This document shows, in pieces, positions 1 through 5,560 of a stretch of DNA of 6,513 nucleotides; position 1 is the first letter of the stretch; the number at the start of each line of letters is the position of its first letter. The stretch comes from Opitutaceae bacterium. GTDB taxonomy: Bacteria; Verrucomicrobiota; Verrucomicrobiae; Opitutales; Opitutaceae. Both the position numbers and the translations under genes were made by a program. The notes under the pieces were generated by a model. It was not told the DNA's origin. It saw nothing but the letters and a program-made list of their open reading frames with translations, and did not search any database. The DNA lies in contig JAISAX010000725.1 in the NCBI GenBank assembly GCA_031266495.1, forward strand, positions 1 through 6,513, read 5' to 3'.

Positions 1-53
1 CCGCCCCCGTAACTACAGATTGTAAATGGTAATTTCTAATTAGTCATGCGCCC

Positions 54-1466
54 TTGCACACCACGCCCCCCCCCTCCCCGCCCTCCCCGCCCCCCCCCGG
101 CCAACCCGGCCCGAAAACCTGGCGAGCCGGGACGCTTGTGTACACGGGGCCGGCGCTGGCGGTGCTGTTTTTCTGGCTCTGTTTCGGCGATTTCTCGTGG
201 GCCATGCGCGACCGCTCCGTCGGACCCATGGCGCAATGGTACCTGAACAACATCGGCGTATCCAAAATCGTATTCGGATTGCTGCTCAGCTCCTTTCCCA
301 CGCTGCTCGGCATCATCATCGGGCCGGTCATCAGCGTCAAATCCGACCGGTACCGCGGACGCCTCGGACGCCGCATCCCCTTCCTCCTGATAACCACGCC
401 GCTCGGCGCCACAGGCGTCATCGGCCTCGGCCTGACACCCGTCGTCGCCAAATGGATACACGGATATTTTCCCGACGCGAGCGCGACCCTCGTCGGCCTC
501 GTCTGTTTTTCCCTGTTCTGGGCCTTTTTCGAGGTCGCCACCATCGCCGGCGGGGCGGTCTTTGGCGGACTCATCAACGACGTGGTGCCCAAACAACTAC
601 TCGGACGCTTCCATTCCCTCTTTCGCGCCATCAGCCTCATCGACGGGATCCTTTTCAGCACATTCATTTTCGGCCACGTGTCCACGCACTTCACCGTGAT
701 CCTCTGTACGATCGGCGTCTTTTACGGCGTCGCGTTCACCTGGGTTTGCGTGAAAGTCAAGGAAGGCGCCTATCCCCCCCCGCCCCCCCCCGTCAAGGGC
801 GCGCGCAACGACGGCCCGGGAAAACTCCTCAATTCGTTCGGCGAGACGAAGCGCTACTTCCGCGAATGCTTCACCAACCCCTATTACCTCATGCTCTTTG
901 TGCTACTGAAAATCTCCGTGCTCTCCTTCGGCCCCATCAACACCTTTGCGCTCCCCTACGCCAAAAGCCTCGGCATCAGCGACACCACCTACGGACGCGG
1001 CCTCGGGCTGACCTACACCATCTCCCTCACGCTCGCATTCTTCCTCGGCTGGGCGGCGGACGTCTTTCATCCCCTGCGCATGGCCCTCGGCTCCCTCGCC
1101 TGCTACATCGTGGTGACGGCATTCGGGTATTTTTTTGCCACTACACCGGCGATGTTCCTGATCGCGTGGGTGGCGCACGGCGTGCTCTCCGGCTGTTATT
1201 TCACCAGCGCCGCCTCGCTCGGCCAGCGCCTCTTTCCGCACTCCAGATACGCGCAATTCGCCTCCGCCGCCGGCCTCTTCACGGCGCTGGCCAACATGAT
1301 CATGGCCCCGCTGATCGGGCTGATGATCGACACGACGGGCAACGTATTCCGCTACACCTTTGCCGTATCGTGCGTGCTGGCCATACTCGCCGTAGTGGCC
1401 GGCCTCGTCGTGCATCAAAAATTCATGAAACTCGGCGGCCCCAAAGGCTATATCGCGCCCGAGTGA
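54..1466 (+). CDS. MFS transporter, SUT/GPH-like sugar-type permease
   Basis: Inner-membrane secondary transporter of 470 residues with about twelve hydrophobic segments. A Pro-rich N-terminal tail (residues 5-20) precedes TM1 (about 28-48). The loop between TM2 and TM3 carries SDRYRGRLGRRIPF (97-110), a good match to the SDRxRxRxGRR signature of sucrose/GPH-type permeases. A weaker echo, GWAADVFHPLR (332-342), starts the second half. The central cytoplasmic loop holds six prolines (241-246) encoded by poly-C. Family knowledge suggests proton- or cation-coupled uptake of a sugar or glycoside; the substrate cannot be read. The start is uncertain. TTG at 54 is the only in-frame start before the KTWRAGTL segment, and no Shine-Dalgarno is visible. 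ATG at 46 is out of frame by one base in a nine-C run, so a frameshift or slippage may hide the true start. It converges with the toroid gene, stop to stop 28 bp apart. Confidence 0.88.
   Translation: MHTTPPPSPPSPPPPGQPGPKTWRAGTLVYTGPALAVLFFWLCFGDFSWAMRDRSVGPMAQWYLNNIGVSKIVFGLLLSSFPTLLGIIIGPVISVKSDRYRGRLGRRIPFLLITTPLGATGVIGLGLTPVVAKWIHGYFPDASATLVGLVCFSLFWAFFEVATIAGGAVFGGLINDVVPKQLLGRFHSLFRAISLIDGILFSTFIFGHVSTHFTVILCTIGVFYGVAFTWVCVKVKEGAYPPPPPPVKGARNDGPGKLLNSFGETKRYFRECFTNPYYLMLFVLLKISVLSFGPINTFALPYAKSLGISDTTYGRGLGLTYTISLTLAFFLGWAADVFHPLRMALGSLACYIVVTAFGYFFATTPAMFLIAWVAHGVLSGCYFTSAASLGQRLFPHSRYAQFASAAGLFTALANMIMAPLIGLMIDTTGNVFRYTFAVSCVLAILAVVAGLVVHQKFMKLGGPKGYIAPE
66..98 (+). repeat. Double poly-C tract at the transporter start (C9 ... 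C9)
   Basis: Nine C at 66-74 and nine C at 90-98, separated by a pyrimidine-rich stretch with two single G. If translated from 54 it encodes the Pro/Ser tail of the transporter. The first tract lies between ATG 46 and the transporter frame, so its length decides which start codon can be used. Confidence 0.8.
774..791 (+). repeat. Poly-C pair inside the transporter gene (C8-G-C9)
   Basis: Eight C (774-781), one G (782) and nine C (783-791) encode prolines 241-246 in the central cytoplasmic loop between TM6 and TM7. Loss or gain of one C would cut the transporter near its midpoint. The loop position tolerates extra prolines. Confidence 0.85.
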
Positions 1467-1474
1467 GAGAGAGA

Positions 1475-1500
1475 CCCGCCCCCCCCCCCCTCCCTCACCC
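1475..1500 (-). other. G-quadruplex motif spanning the toroid-gene stop codon
   Basis: Read on the minus strand this is GGG-TGA-GGG-A-G12-C-GGG, which fits the four-run G3 loop rule for an intramolecular G-quadruplex. The TGA in the first loop is the stop codon of the minus-strand toroid gene (1495-1497). On the + strand it is a C12 tract (1479-1490) beginning 12 nt after the transporter stop, preceded by (GA)5 at 1465-1474. No conventional hairpin terminator is visible between these convergent genes, so this structure could end or protect both transcripts. That role is inference. Confidence 0.55.
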
Positions 1501-2640
1501 GCACTCGACCCCGGCCGTATTGTAAAACCGGATATCGCTGAAAATATCGGTCCAGCGCACGCCCGGAACATCATAAAAACGCCCGGGCGACAACTGCTGC
1601 AACAACCCCAGACAACCCGCCAACGCCAGCAGAGAATGGGTATCCGGACCACGCGCCATGAAAGCCGGGTAATCCCGCAAGGCGAGATCACCATGCAACC
1701 GCACAGCCACCGCGACATCCGCGGCGCGATGGCCGGGCGCGAACGAGCGCATCAAGGCCAACCCGTAAAGAGCGTCCAGTTCCAGATAATTGCCGAAACG
1801 CAGCCAGCTCCCGTCGCTCCGCTGCATGGCGAGGATGCTGTCGATAACCTTTTCCGGATACGGGAAACGCCGCCCGTGATGCTGGTAGATCGGCCAGATG
1901 TGCGCGCCGCCGCCGAGAGGCTGGTTGCGGTCGGCGTGGTCCACACCCCGGAGCCACCAGCCGGTCTGCGGATCGAGACGGGCGTCGAGCCAACAAAAAA
2001 CCGCCTCGCGCCAGGCGGCGGTGCAATGCCGGCTCAGGCTGTAACAATGCATGCCGCCCCAGAACAGGTGCGAGGCCGGCCATTGCCGGCTCCAGTCTAT
2101 CTTGACCAGCCAGGCGGCGACTTTTTCCGGCGTATCGAAATCGCCATAAAACCGCACCGGGAATTTTTGTTGACCGCCAAGCGGGCCGAGCGCACCGGTG
2201 ACCATGCCGTTACTGTGTTGTTCCGAATGCCCGCCCAGTGCGGGTCCGTAGGACCCGTTTTCCCGTGCGAACGAGTTGATGTGGGTGATCCATTGTTGGC
2301 GTTGTTCCGGCGTGAGGCTGGTCCGGAGATCCTCGCCCATGACCGTGCGCAGGATGGCGGCGTCGGTGGTCGCGTAAAGTTTCTGTCCCTGCTCCGTGGT
2401 GCTGGCCGGTGCGCCTGGCAGCGGAGCGCAGGCGTCGGCGGCATTCGGTTCCGGCTTCGGGTCCGCGTCCGCGTCCGGCTTGTAACGGTAATGTCCATAC
2501 GGAGCGCCGGGTATCCGGAGAGTCCCGAGGTATGCCAGCATTTGCCGGCGCACGGCGGACAGGTCCATGTTGTCGCCGTTCCGGACGGGAATGGCGACGG
2601 CGTTACCGGATATGGCGGGGAAAGAGACTGGAGCGGACAT
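1495..2640 (-). CDS. Putative alpha/alpha-toroid (terpenoid-cyclase/prenyltransferase-like) protein
   Basis: Predicted 381-residue cytoplasmic protein with no signal peptide or membrane segment. Repeated Gly/Trp elements resemble QW-type repeats of alpha/alpha toroid folds: ENGSYGP (about 127-133), DPQTGWW (223-229) and SDGSW followed by a YLELDALYGLALM helix (275-297). Between them lie conserved-looking SHLFWGGMHCYSLSRHC (190-206) and GGGAHIWPIYQHHGR (243-257), rich in His, Trp and Cys. No DXDD cyclase motif was seen, so a squalene/hopene cyclase activity is not supported. A sugar-related enzyme or binding role is conceivable from its neighbours only. A linker near residues 56-60 is DADAD. 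The start at 2640 is chosen because it lies 48 nt downstream of an operator and third-position GC rises from there; ATG at 2568 (MDLSAV, 357 residues) is a real alternative. Upstream ATGs at 2781 and 2709 would place the operator inside the gene. Confidence 0.72.
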   Translation of the reverse strand: MSAPVSFPAISGNAVAIPVRNGDNMDLSAVRRQMLAYLGTLRIPGAPYGHYRYKPDADADPKPEPNAADACAPLPGAPASTTEQGQKLYATTDAAILRTVMGEDLRTSLTPEQRQQWITHINSFARENGSYGPALGGHSEQHSNGMVTGALGPLGGQQKFPVRFYGDFDTPEKVAAWLVKIDWSRQWPASHLFWGGMHCYSLSRHCTAAWREAVFCWLDARLDPQTGWWLRGVDHADRNQPLGGGAHIWPIYQHHGRRFPYPEKVIDSILAMQRSDGSWLRFGNYLELDALYGLALMRSFAPGHRAADVAVAVRLHGDLALRDYPAFMARGPDTHSLLALAGCLGLLQQLSPGRFYDVPGVRWTDIFSDIRFYNTAGVECG

Positions 2641-2675
2641 GCCTGCCGATGCCGGGCCAACATTCCCCATCCGGC

Positions 2676-2691
2676 AAGACCGCGCGGTCTT
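2676..2691. promoter_or_regulatory. Perfect 16-bp palindrome in the toroid-gene leader
   Basis: AAGACCGCGCGGTCTT is a perfect dyad that overlaps the last 3 nt of the neighbouring LacI-type operator and lies 36 nt upstream of the chosen toroid start. It could be a second protein-binding site or a hairpin in the 5' leader of the toroid mRNA. It does not resemble the TTAT/ATAA operator. Confidence 0.45.
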
Positions 2692-2702
2692 ATACAAATA
2701 AG
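2689..2702 (-). promoter_or_regulatory. Putative LacI-type operator for the toroid gene
   Basis: Minus strand CTTATTTGTATAAG: five-base arms CTTAT/ATAAG around four bases. It matches the two TTTATCCGTATAAA sites in this window at 10 of 14 positions, and all four differences are transitions. It contains TATAAG, a plausible -10 box, so a bound repressor would block initiation. It lies between the lacI terminator and the toroid start. The centre is TG rather than CG. Confidence 0.6.
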
Positions 2703-2716
2703 CCGGGCGCATCCCG

Positions 2717-2735
2717 AAAAAAGGGCGAGCCGCCC
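2717..2735 (-). terminator. Rho-independent terminator of lacI
   Basis: On the minus strand GGGCG-GCT-CGCCC is followed directly by six T. The stem is short (5 bp) but all G:C. It lies about 65 nt past the lacI stop and just before the toroid operator, so lacI and the toroid gene are probably separate transcripts despite sharing a strand. Confidence 0.55.
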
Positions 2736-2783
2736 GCGCCATTCCCGGAGCCTGTCCGGTTTCTGAAATGCGCCCGGACAAGC

Positions 2784-2815
2784 CTTCAGACTTTCAGCCC
2801 TTCAGGTCTTCAGGC
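2784..2815. repeat. Four imperfect copies of an 8-bp tandem repeat over the lacI stop
   Basis: On the + strand the units CTTCAGAC, TTTCAGCC, CTTCAGGT and CTTCAGGC follow each other exactly, with TTCAG at 2785, 2793, 2801 and 2809. The lacI stop codon (2802-2804) falls inside the third unit, and the last residues of the repressor (SLKT) are encoded by the repeat. A change of one unit would shift the frame only at the extreme C-terminus. Confidence 0.75.
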
Positions 2816-3920
2816 TTTTATGCGAGCGCACGGTCTGACCGTCCACCCAGGTGCCCTCGATCAGCGTGCTGACGTGCAGGGCCGGAGCGCCGCGCTCCCC
2901 GCGATGGATGGCATCGACCAGCAATTCCACCGCCTTCGCCCCGATGGCGCGCGGATTTTCCGTAATGCCGGAAAACGCCGGCGCATCGCCGCCCGTGATC
3001 CATTCGGTCGTCGGGCCTGACGGGATCGAAAGCAGGGCATAGCCTGCGTCCTCCGGCACACGCAACCCCGCCTCCCGCATCCACGAATACACTACCGGCC
3101 AGATAGTCAGCACCACATCGGGGCGGCACTTGCGCAACCAAGGCAAAAAAACCCCGCGAGTCAGAGGCGAACCGAACAACGGAGCCACCTGTTCGCGTTT
3201 CGGGAAACGCCGTTGCTCGCTCCAGAAGGCCGCCGACCAGTTGTTGTCGGCGCGCTCGTCGCTGTCGGACGCCAGCGCGAGTCCGATGCGCGTGTAGCCA
3301 AGCGCCCGAAGCCGCCGCACCGCGGTTTCCATCGCCCGGAACTGGTGCAAGGTCACGAGGTGAAGTTTGGGGGAGGCGAGCGTGTATCCGAATGTAACCG
3401 ACGAAAATCGATCGAACAAAAATCCTTCGATGCGGGAACCGGGCGCGGGTTGCGGGGCGACGAGCAGGCCGTTGATACCGCGGGCCAGGAGAATGGATTC
3501 CACGCGGGCGGGCGTCATGCGCGGAGCGTGCAGGGCATGATCCTCGATCACGTAGCCCAGTTGACGCGCCCGGTCCACTGCGCCGGCGTGGTAATCGGAA
3601 AAGGTGGCGCTTCTCTTCCAGCTTTCGCCCCTGGAGTCGTTGGACAGCCAGGCCAGCCCCGCCTGGATTTCGACGGGCCGTTTCCGGTGCCGGTAAGCCG
3701 CCAGGCCAGTGAGGTAGGGATCGGGCACATAGCCGAGTTGTCGCGCGATGGCCGATACGCGTTCCCGCGTCGCCGGCGAGACCAGAGGATCGCCGCGCAG
3801 GGCCATGGAGACGGTTGCCTGCGTAAGCCCGAGAGCCCGGGCGATGTCTTTCTGAGTAGGGCGGGATGTGCTCACGGAGCGGGTTGCCGGAGCGGAGACA
3901 GGGTTGGAAGATTGCGCCAT
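2802..3920 (-). CDS. LacI-family transcriptional repressor
   Basis: DNA-binding repressor of 372 residues. The N-terminal helix-turn-helix (about 21-43) reads PTQKDIARALGLTQATVSMA then LRG. The recognition helix carries Gln, Ala and Met where LacI has Tyr17, Gln18 and Arg22. The hinge is LGYVPDPYLTGLAAYR (62-77), not the usual YxPN form; this variant is common in verrucomicrobial LacI proteins. Residues from about 85 form the periplasmic-binding-protein-like sensor domain, ending with GITENPRAIGAKAVELLVDAI and GTWVDGQTV, typical LacI/GalR C-terminal signatures. The ligand is probably a sugar but cannot be read. ATG at 3920 is chosen because it precedes the helix-turn-helix by about 20 residues. 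The frame extends to 4025, but that would run through the operator at 3975-3988. No clear Shine-Dalgarno is seen. Autoregulation is likely from that operator, 54 nt upstream of the start. Confidence 0.95.
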   Translation of the reverse strand: MAQSSNPVSAPATRSVSTSRPTQKDIARALGLTQATVSMALRGDPLVSPATRERVSAIARQLGYVPDPYLTGLAAYRHRKRPVEIQAGLAWLSNDSRGESWKRSATFSDYHAGAVDRARQLGYVIEDHALHAPRMTPARVESILLARGINGLLVAPQPAPGSRIEGFLFDRFSSVTFGYTLASPKLHLVTLHQFRAMETAVRRLRALGYTRIGLALASDSDERADNNWSAAFWSEQRRFPKREQVAPLFGSPLTRGVFLPWLRKCRPDVVLTIWPVVYSWMREAGLRVPEDAGYALLSIPSGPTTEWITGGDAPAFSGITENPRAIGAKAVELLVDAIHRGERGAPALHVSTLIEGTWVDGQTVRSHKSLKT

Positions 3921-3974
3921 GTCGGGTGGATTTTGTCCGATACAGGCAAGGGAGGCGAAAAAGCGCGAGCCGAT

Positions 3975-3988
3975 TTTATCCGTATAAA
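3975..3988. promoter_or_regulatory. Putative LacI-type operator upstream of lacI and the divergent small gene
   Basis: TTTATCCGTATAAA has arms TTTAT/ATAAA and a central CG as in typical LacI/GalR operators. Including one more 5' T, 15 bases are identical to the site at 4545-4558. On the minus strand it overlaps TAAAAT, a possible -10 for lacI. It also sits 78 nt before the + strand small gene and could control both. Confidence 0.7.
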
Positions 3989-4054
3989 CGATCCAGTGCC
4001 GGTGCTTGACCGCAGGGAATCGCACCGCATGGTTGTGCCCATCGAAAACGCACC

Positions 4055-4059
4055 GGAGG
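4055..4059 (+). promoter_or_regulatory. Strong Shine-Dalgarno of the small gene
   Basis: GGAGG sits 7 nt before ATG 4067. It fixes that start and is unusual here: the other + strand genes and lacI show no comparable site. It fits a gene of different origin from its neighbours. Confidence 0.8.
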
Positions 4060-4066
4060 CATCTTC

Positions 4067-4303
4067 ATGAATACCACCACCACCACTGCCAGCGACGAAC
4101 TTGTCGATTTCCTGGTCGGCAACATCCCGGCCCCGAAGCTGGCCGGCTTCAAAGCCTCGGAAGGCGCGCGCGAGCGTGTGTGGGCATTGATTGAAAAGGA
4201 AAAAAGCGACGGATTACTGCCCGAGGAAAAACTCGAACTGGAAGACTATCTGAAACTGGAGCACCTGCTGCTCCTTGCCAAGGCCCGGGCCAGGATGCGG
4301 TGA
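4067..4303 (+). CDS. Small helical protein, companion gene of an HNH endonuclease
   Basis: Protein of 78 residues. A Thr-rich start (residues 3-7) is followed by LVDFLVGNIP (12-21) and a charged helical region ending in LPEEKLELEDYLKLEHLLLLAKARAR. It has no signal peptide, membrane segment or recognisable catalytic motif. From memory of the family, small proteins ending in a [E/D]L..Y..LEH....AKA[R/K]A pattern are commonly encoded just upstream of short HNH endonuclease genes, sometimes annotated as toxin-antitoxin-like pairs; the function is not established. Here the partner survives only as a C-terminal fragment 7 nt downstream, so this gene is likely an orphan. It diverges from lacI with an operator between them. 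Confidence 0.8.
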   Translation: MNTTTTTASDELVDFLVGNIPAPKLAGFKASEGARERVWALIEKEKSDGLLPEEKLELEDYLKLEHLLLLAKARARMR

Positions 4304-4310
4304 CACACGG

Positions 4311-4481
4311 ATGTTCAATCCCCGGACCGATCGTTGGACGGATCATTTTGCGGTCGCAGGCCACGTCCTGATTGCACGAACAGAAATTGCCGAAGTGACG
4401 CTAAAACTCCCGCGTCTCAATTTCCCCGAACGAGTTGCCGAACGAAGCCTGCTGCAACACATCGGTGAATTTCCGCAGTAG
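4311..4481 (+). pseudogene. C-terminal remnant of an HNH endonuclease
   Basis: An open frame of 56 codons reads FNPRTDRWTDHF, then EIAEVTLKLPRLNFPERVAERSLL, and ends in GEFPQ. This matches the C-terminal third of short HNH endonucleases, which typically end with a (Y/F)(H/N)PR.DRW..HF segment, a G.AT(V/I)..L.LNRP stretch and a final GE.P. The catalytic CxxC...HxxP...N...CxxCN part that should precede it is absent: only 7 nt separate the fragment from the upstream stop. A deletion removing roughly the first two thirds of the gene explains this best. No Shine-Dalgarno precedes ATG 4311, and the fragment alone would have no nuclease centre. Confidence 0.7.
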
Positions 4482-4544
4482 CCAACGGTAAGGCAGACGG
4501 ACGGCGCTCCCTTTCCTCCCCCTTCTGCCAAAACACGCCTCCGT

Positions 4545-4558
4545 TTTATCCGTATAAA
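4545..4558 (+). promoter_or_regulatory. Putative LacI-type operator upstream of the pseudopilin gene
   Basis: TTTATCCGTATAAA, identical to the site before lacI, with central CG. It includes TATAAA (4553-4558), a plausible -10 for the rightward gene, though no good -35 is seen 17 nt upstream. Distance to the proposed start at 4696 is 137 nt, which leaves a long pyrimidine-rich leader. Confidence 0.65.
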
Positions 4559-4643
4559 TCACGCCGCACTTGTTTGGTTCCATTGCGCCATTACAAGGTC
4601 AGTCTTCATTCAGAAATGCCTCACTACTTTTCCCATTCTTCCT

Positions 4644-4653
4644 CCCCCCCCCC
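4644..4653 (+). repeat. C10 tract before the pseudopilin gene
   Basis: CCT-C10-TCTCCC ends directly at an in-frame ATG (4660). Sequence context matches the tracts at 5474 and 6461. Being pyrimidine-only, it gives no Shine-Dalgarno. Confidence 0.8.
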
Positions 4654-4695
4654 TCTCCCATGACTCACCTCTTCTTTGCGCTGAACACAAACCGG

Positions 4696-5460
4696 ATGCC
4701 TCAATGCGCCTTTCCCGGCAGGAGACGGAGCATTGCTCCGTCTCCTGCCGGACCTTCACGTGAAGGTCCGGCAGAAATTTCCCGCACCTGGCGCGGCTTC
4801 ACGCTGATCGAACTGCTGACCGTCATTGCCATCATCGGCATCCTGGCGGCGATCATCATTCCCGCTGTCGGCAAGGTCCGCGAATCGGCCCGCGCCGTCC
4901 AGTGCGCCAGCAACCTCCGCCAGGTCCAGATCGCCAACATCACCTGGGCCAACGACCACAAGGGCTGTTATGCTCCGCTCCTGCTCGTGGACAAGGATGA
5001 CGCTTCCATAAAAACATACTGGTATCTGAATTCCGATTTTCTCGCCTACCTCGGAGGTAAACGGATTCTGAAGAACGAGAGTAGTCTCCATTGTCCCACC
5101 GCCGGTTCGCTCGGCAACACCACAAGCTTGATGTATGGGGCCAACGCCCACGGACGCGGTGGCGAATGGGTGAAAGGATACGTGCGCCAGATCAGGGTGG
5201 AGGAAATCCTGCGTCCCTCAAAAACCATGGCCTTCGCCGATGGTCTCGACTGGCAACTCTATGCGGATGGGGCCACCGGCTACAAAAAAGATCTCGAAAC
5301 CTCCACCAGCTCCGACGCCAAAACGCACATCGTGGCCTACCGCCATGCGGACAAGGCCAACCTCGTCTATTTCGATGGCCACACCGCCCGCCTCCCCGCC
5401 GACGCCCTCAAAAAGGACGCTGACGGCAACATCGCCCTCCTCTGGCTGAACAAGGAATAG
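4696..5460 (+). CDS. Type II secretion/pseudopilin-like protein with H-X9-DG domain
   Basis: Protein of 254 residues, exported and probably membrane- or fibre-anchored. After a 34-residue leader comes the prepilin signature [20 protein letters not shown]: prepilin peptidase would cut after Gly34, leaving Phe35 with Glu39 at mature position +5. The hydrophobic helix runs to about residue 58, followed by [19 protein letters not shown] typical of GspG/DUF1559-like pseudopilins. Near the end H217-X9-D227-G228 forms the H-X9-DG motif found in large paralogous families of Verrucomicrobiota, Planctomycetota and Lentisphaerota. Length is usual for that group. ATG 4696 is the last in-frame ATG before the signature; ATG 4660 gives a 46-residue leader and TTG 4570 a still longer one, both less likely. 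No Shine-Dalgarno is visible. The leader itself is encoded by an inverted-repeat element (4715-4774). Confidence 0.85.
   Translation: MPQCAFPGRRRSIAPSPAGPSREGPAEISRTWRGFTLIELLTVIAIIGILAAIIIPAVGKVRESARAVQCASNLRQVQIANITWANDHKGCYAPLLLVDKDDASIKTYWYLNSDFLAYLGGKRILKNESSLHCPTAGSLGNTTSLMYGANAHGRGGEWVKGYVRQIRVEEILRPSKTMAFADGLDWQLYADGATGYKKDLETSTSSDAKTHIVAYRHADKANLVYFDGHTARLPADALKKDADGNIALLWLNKE
4715..4774. repeat. Two nested perfect inverted repeats encoding the pseudopilin leader
   Basis: Stem 1: CCGGCAGGAGACGGAGC (4715-4731), loop ATT, and its exact complement (4735-4751). Dyad 2: a perfect 30-bp palindrome (4745-4774) with half CTGCCGGACCTTCAC. They share 4745-4751, so CTGCCG (4745-4750) can pair with either 4716-4721 or 4769-4774 and the two full hairpins exclude each other. 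The element is read in frame without stop as residues 7-27 of the leader. It looks like a REP-type palindromic unit inserted in the gene; that origin is inference. Confidence 0.85.
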
Positions 5461-5540
5461 CCCATCTCTCCCTCCCCCCCCCCTCCACCTCCCGCCCACC
5501 CGCCGCCTTCAATCCGCATCTCCTCCACCACCAGACATTC
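5461..5540 (+). terminator. C-rich, G-poor stretch after the pseudopilin gene; possible Rho site
   Basis: These 80 nt contain 50 C and 5 G, including a C10 tract (5474-5483) that starts 13 nt after the stop. No hairpin with a T run is present. High C and low G in RNA is the known profile of Rho loading sites, so Rho-dependent termination before the PEP-CTERM gene is plausible but not shown. Confidence 0.4.
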
Positions 5541-5560
5541 CGAATACAAAACCCGCTGTT

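Noticed and set aside
30..42. TAATT-TCT-AATTA dyad upstream of the transporter
   Set aside because: It has short AT-only arms with an odd spacer and does not match the TTAT-N4-ATAA operator. It is too weak to call as a regulatory site.
1465..1498. GTGAG ... CTCAC hairpin between the convergent genes
   Set aside because: It has a five-base stem over a long C-rich loop without a T tract, so it is not a credible intrinsic terminator.
2457..2480. Repeated TCCGCG units in the toroid gene
   Set aside because: This is a short codon repeat encoding an Asp-Ala linker, ordinary in GC-rich coding sequence.
1636..2766. Long + strand open frame opposite the toroid gene
   Set aside because: Its translation is Arg/Pro-rich with no motif and it lies fully antisense to a protein with coherent repeats. 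High GC readily produces such antisense frames. The same applies to 3213-4070, 197-1525 and 903-1718.
3921..4025. N-terminal extension of the repressor to 4025
   Set aside because: It would place the operator inside the coding region and add 35 residues ahead of a helix-turn-helix that normally lies near the N-terminus.
4492..4529. GGCAGA / TCTGCC inverted repeat after the HNH remnant as a terminator
   Set aside because: It has a six-base stem with a 26-base loop and no T run after it on either strand.
4570..4695. Extended pseudopilin start at TTG 4570 or ATG 4660
   Set aside because: These give leaders of 76 or 46 residues before the prepilin cleavage site, translate the poly-C leader, and have no ribosome site. 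ATG 4696 is nearer the signature, though 4660 cannot be excluded.
5536..5550. Operator-like ATTCCGAATACAAA before the PEP-CTERM gene
   Set aside because: It resembles one strand of the operator only loosely and has lost the dyad symmetry, so it is not counted as a fourth site.
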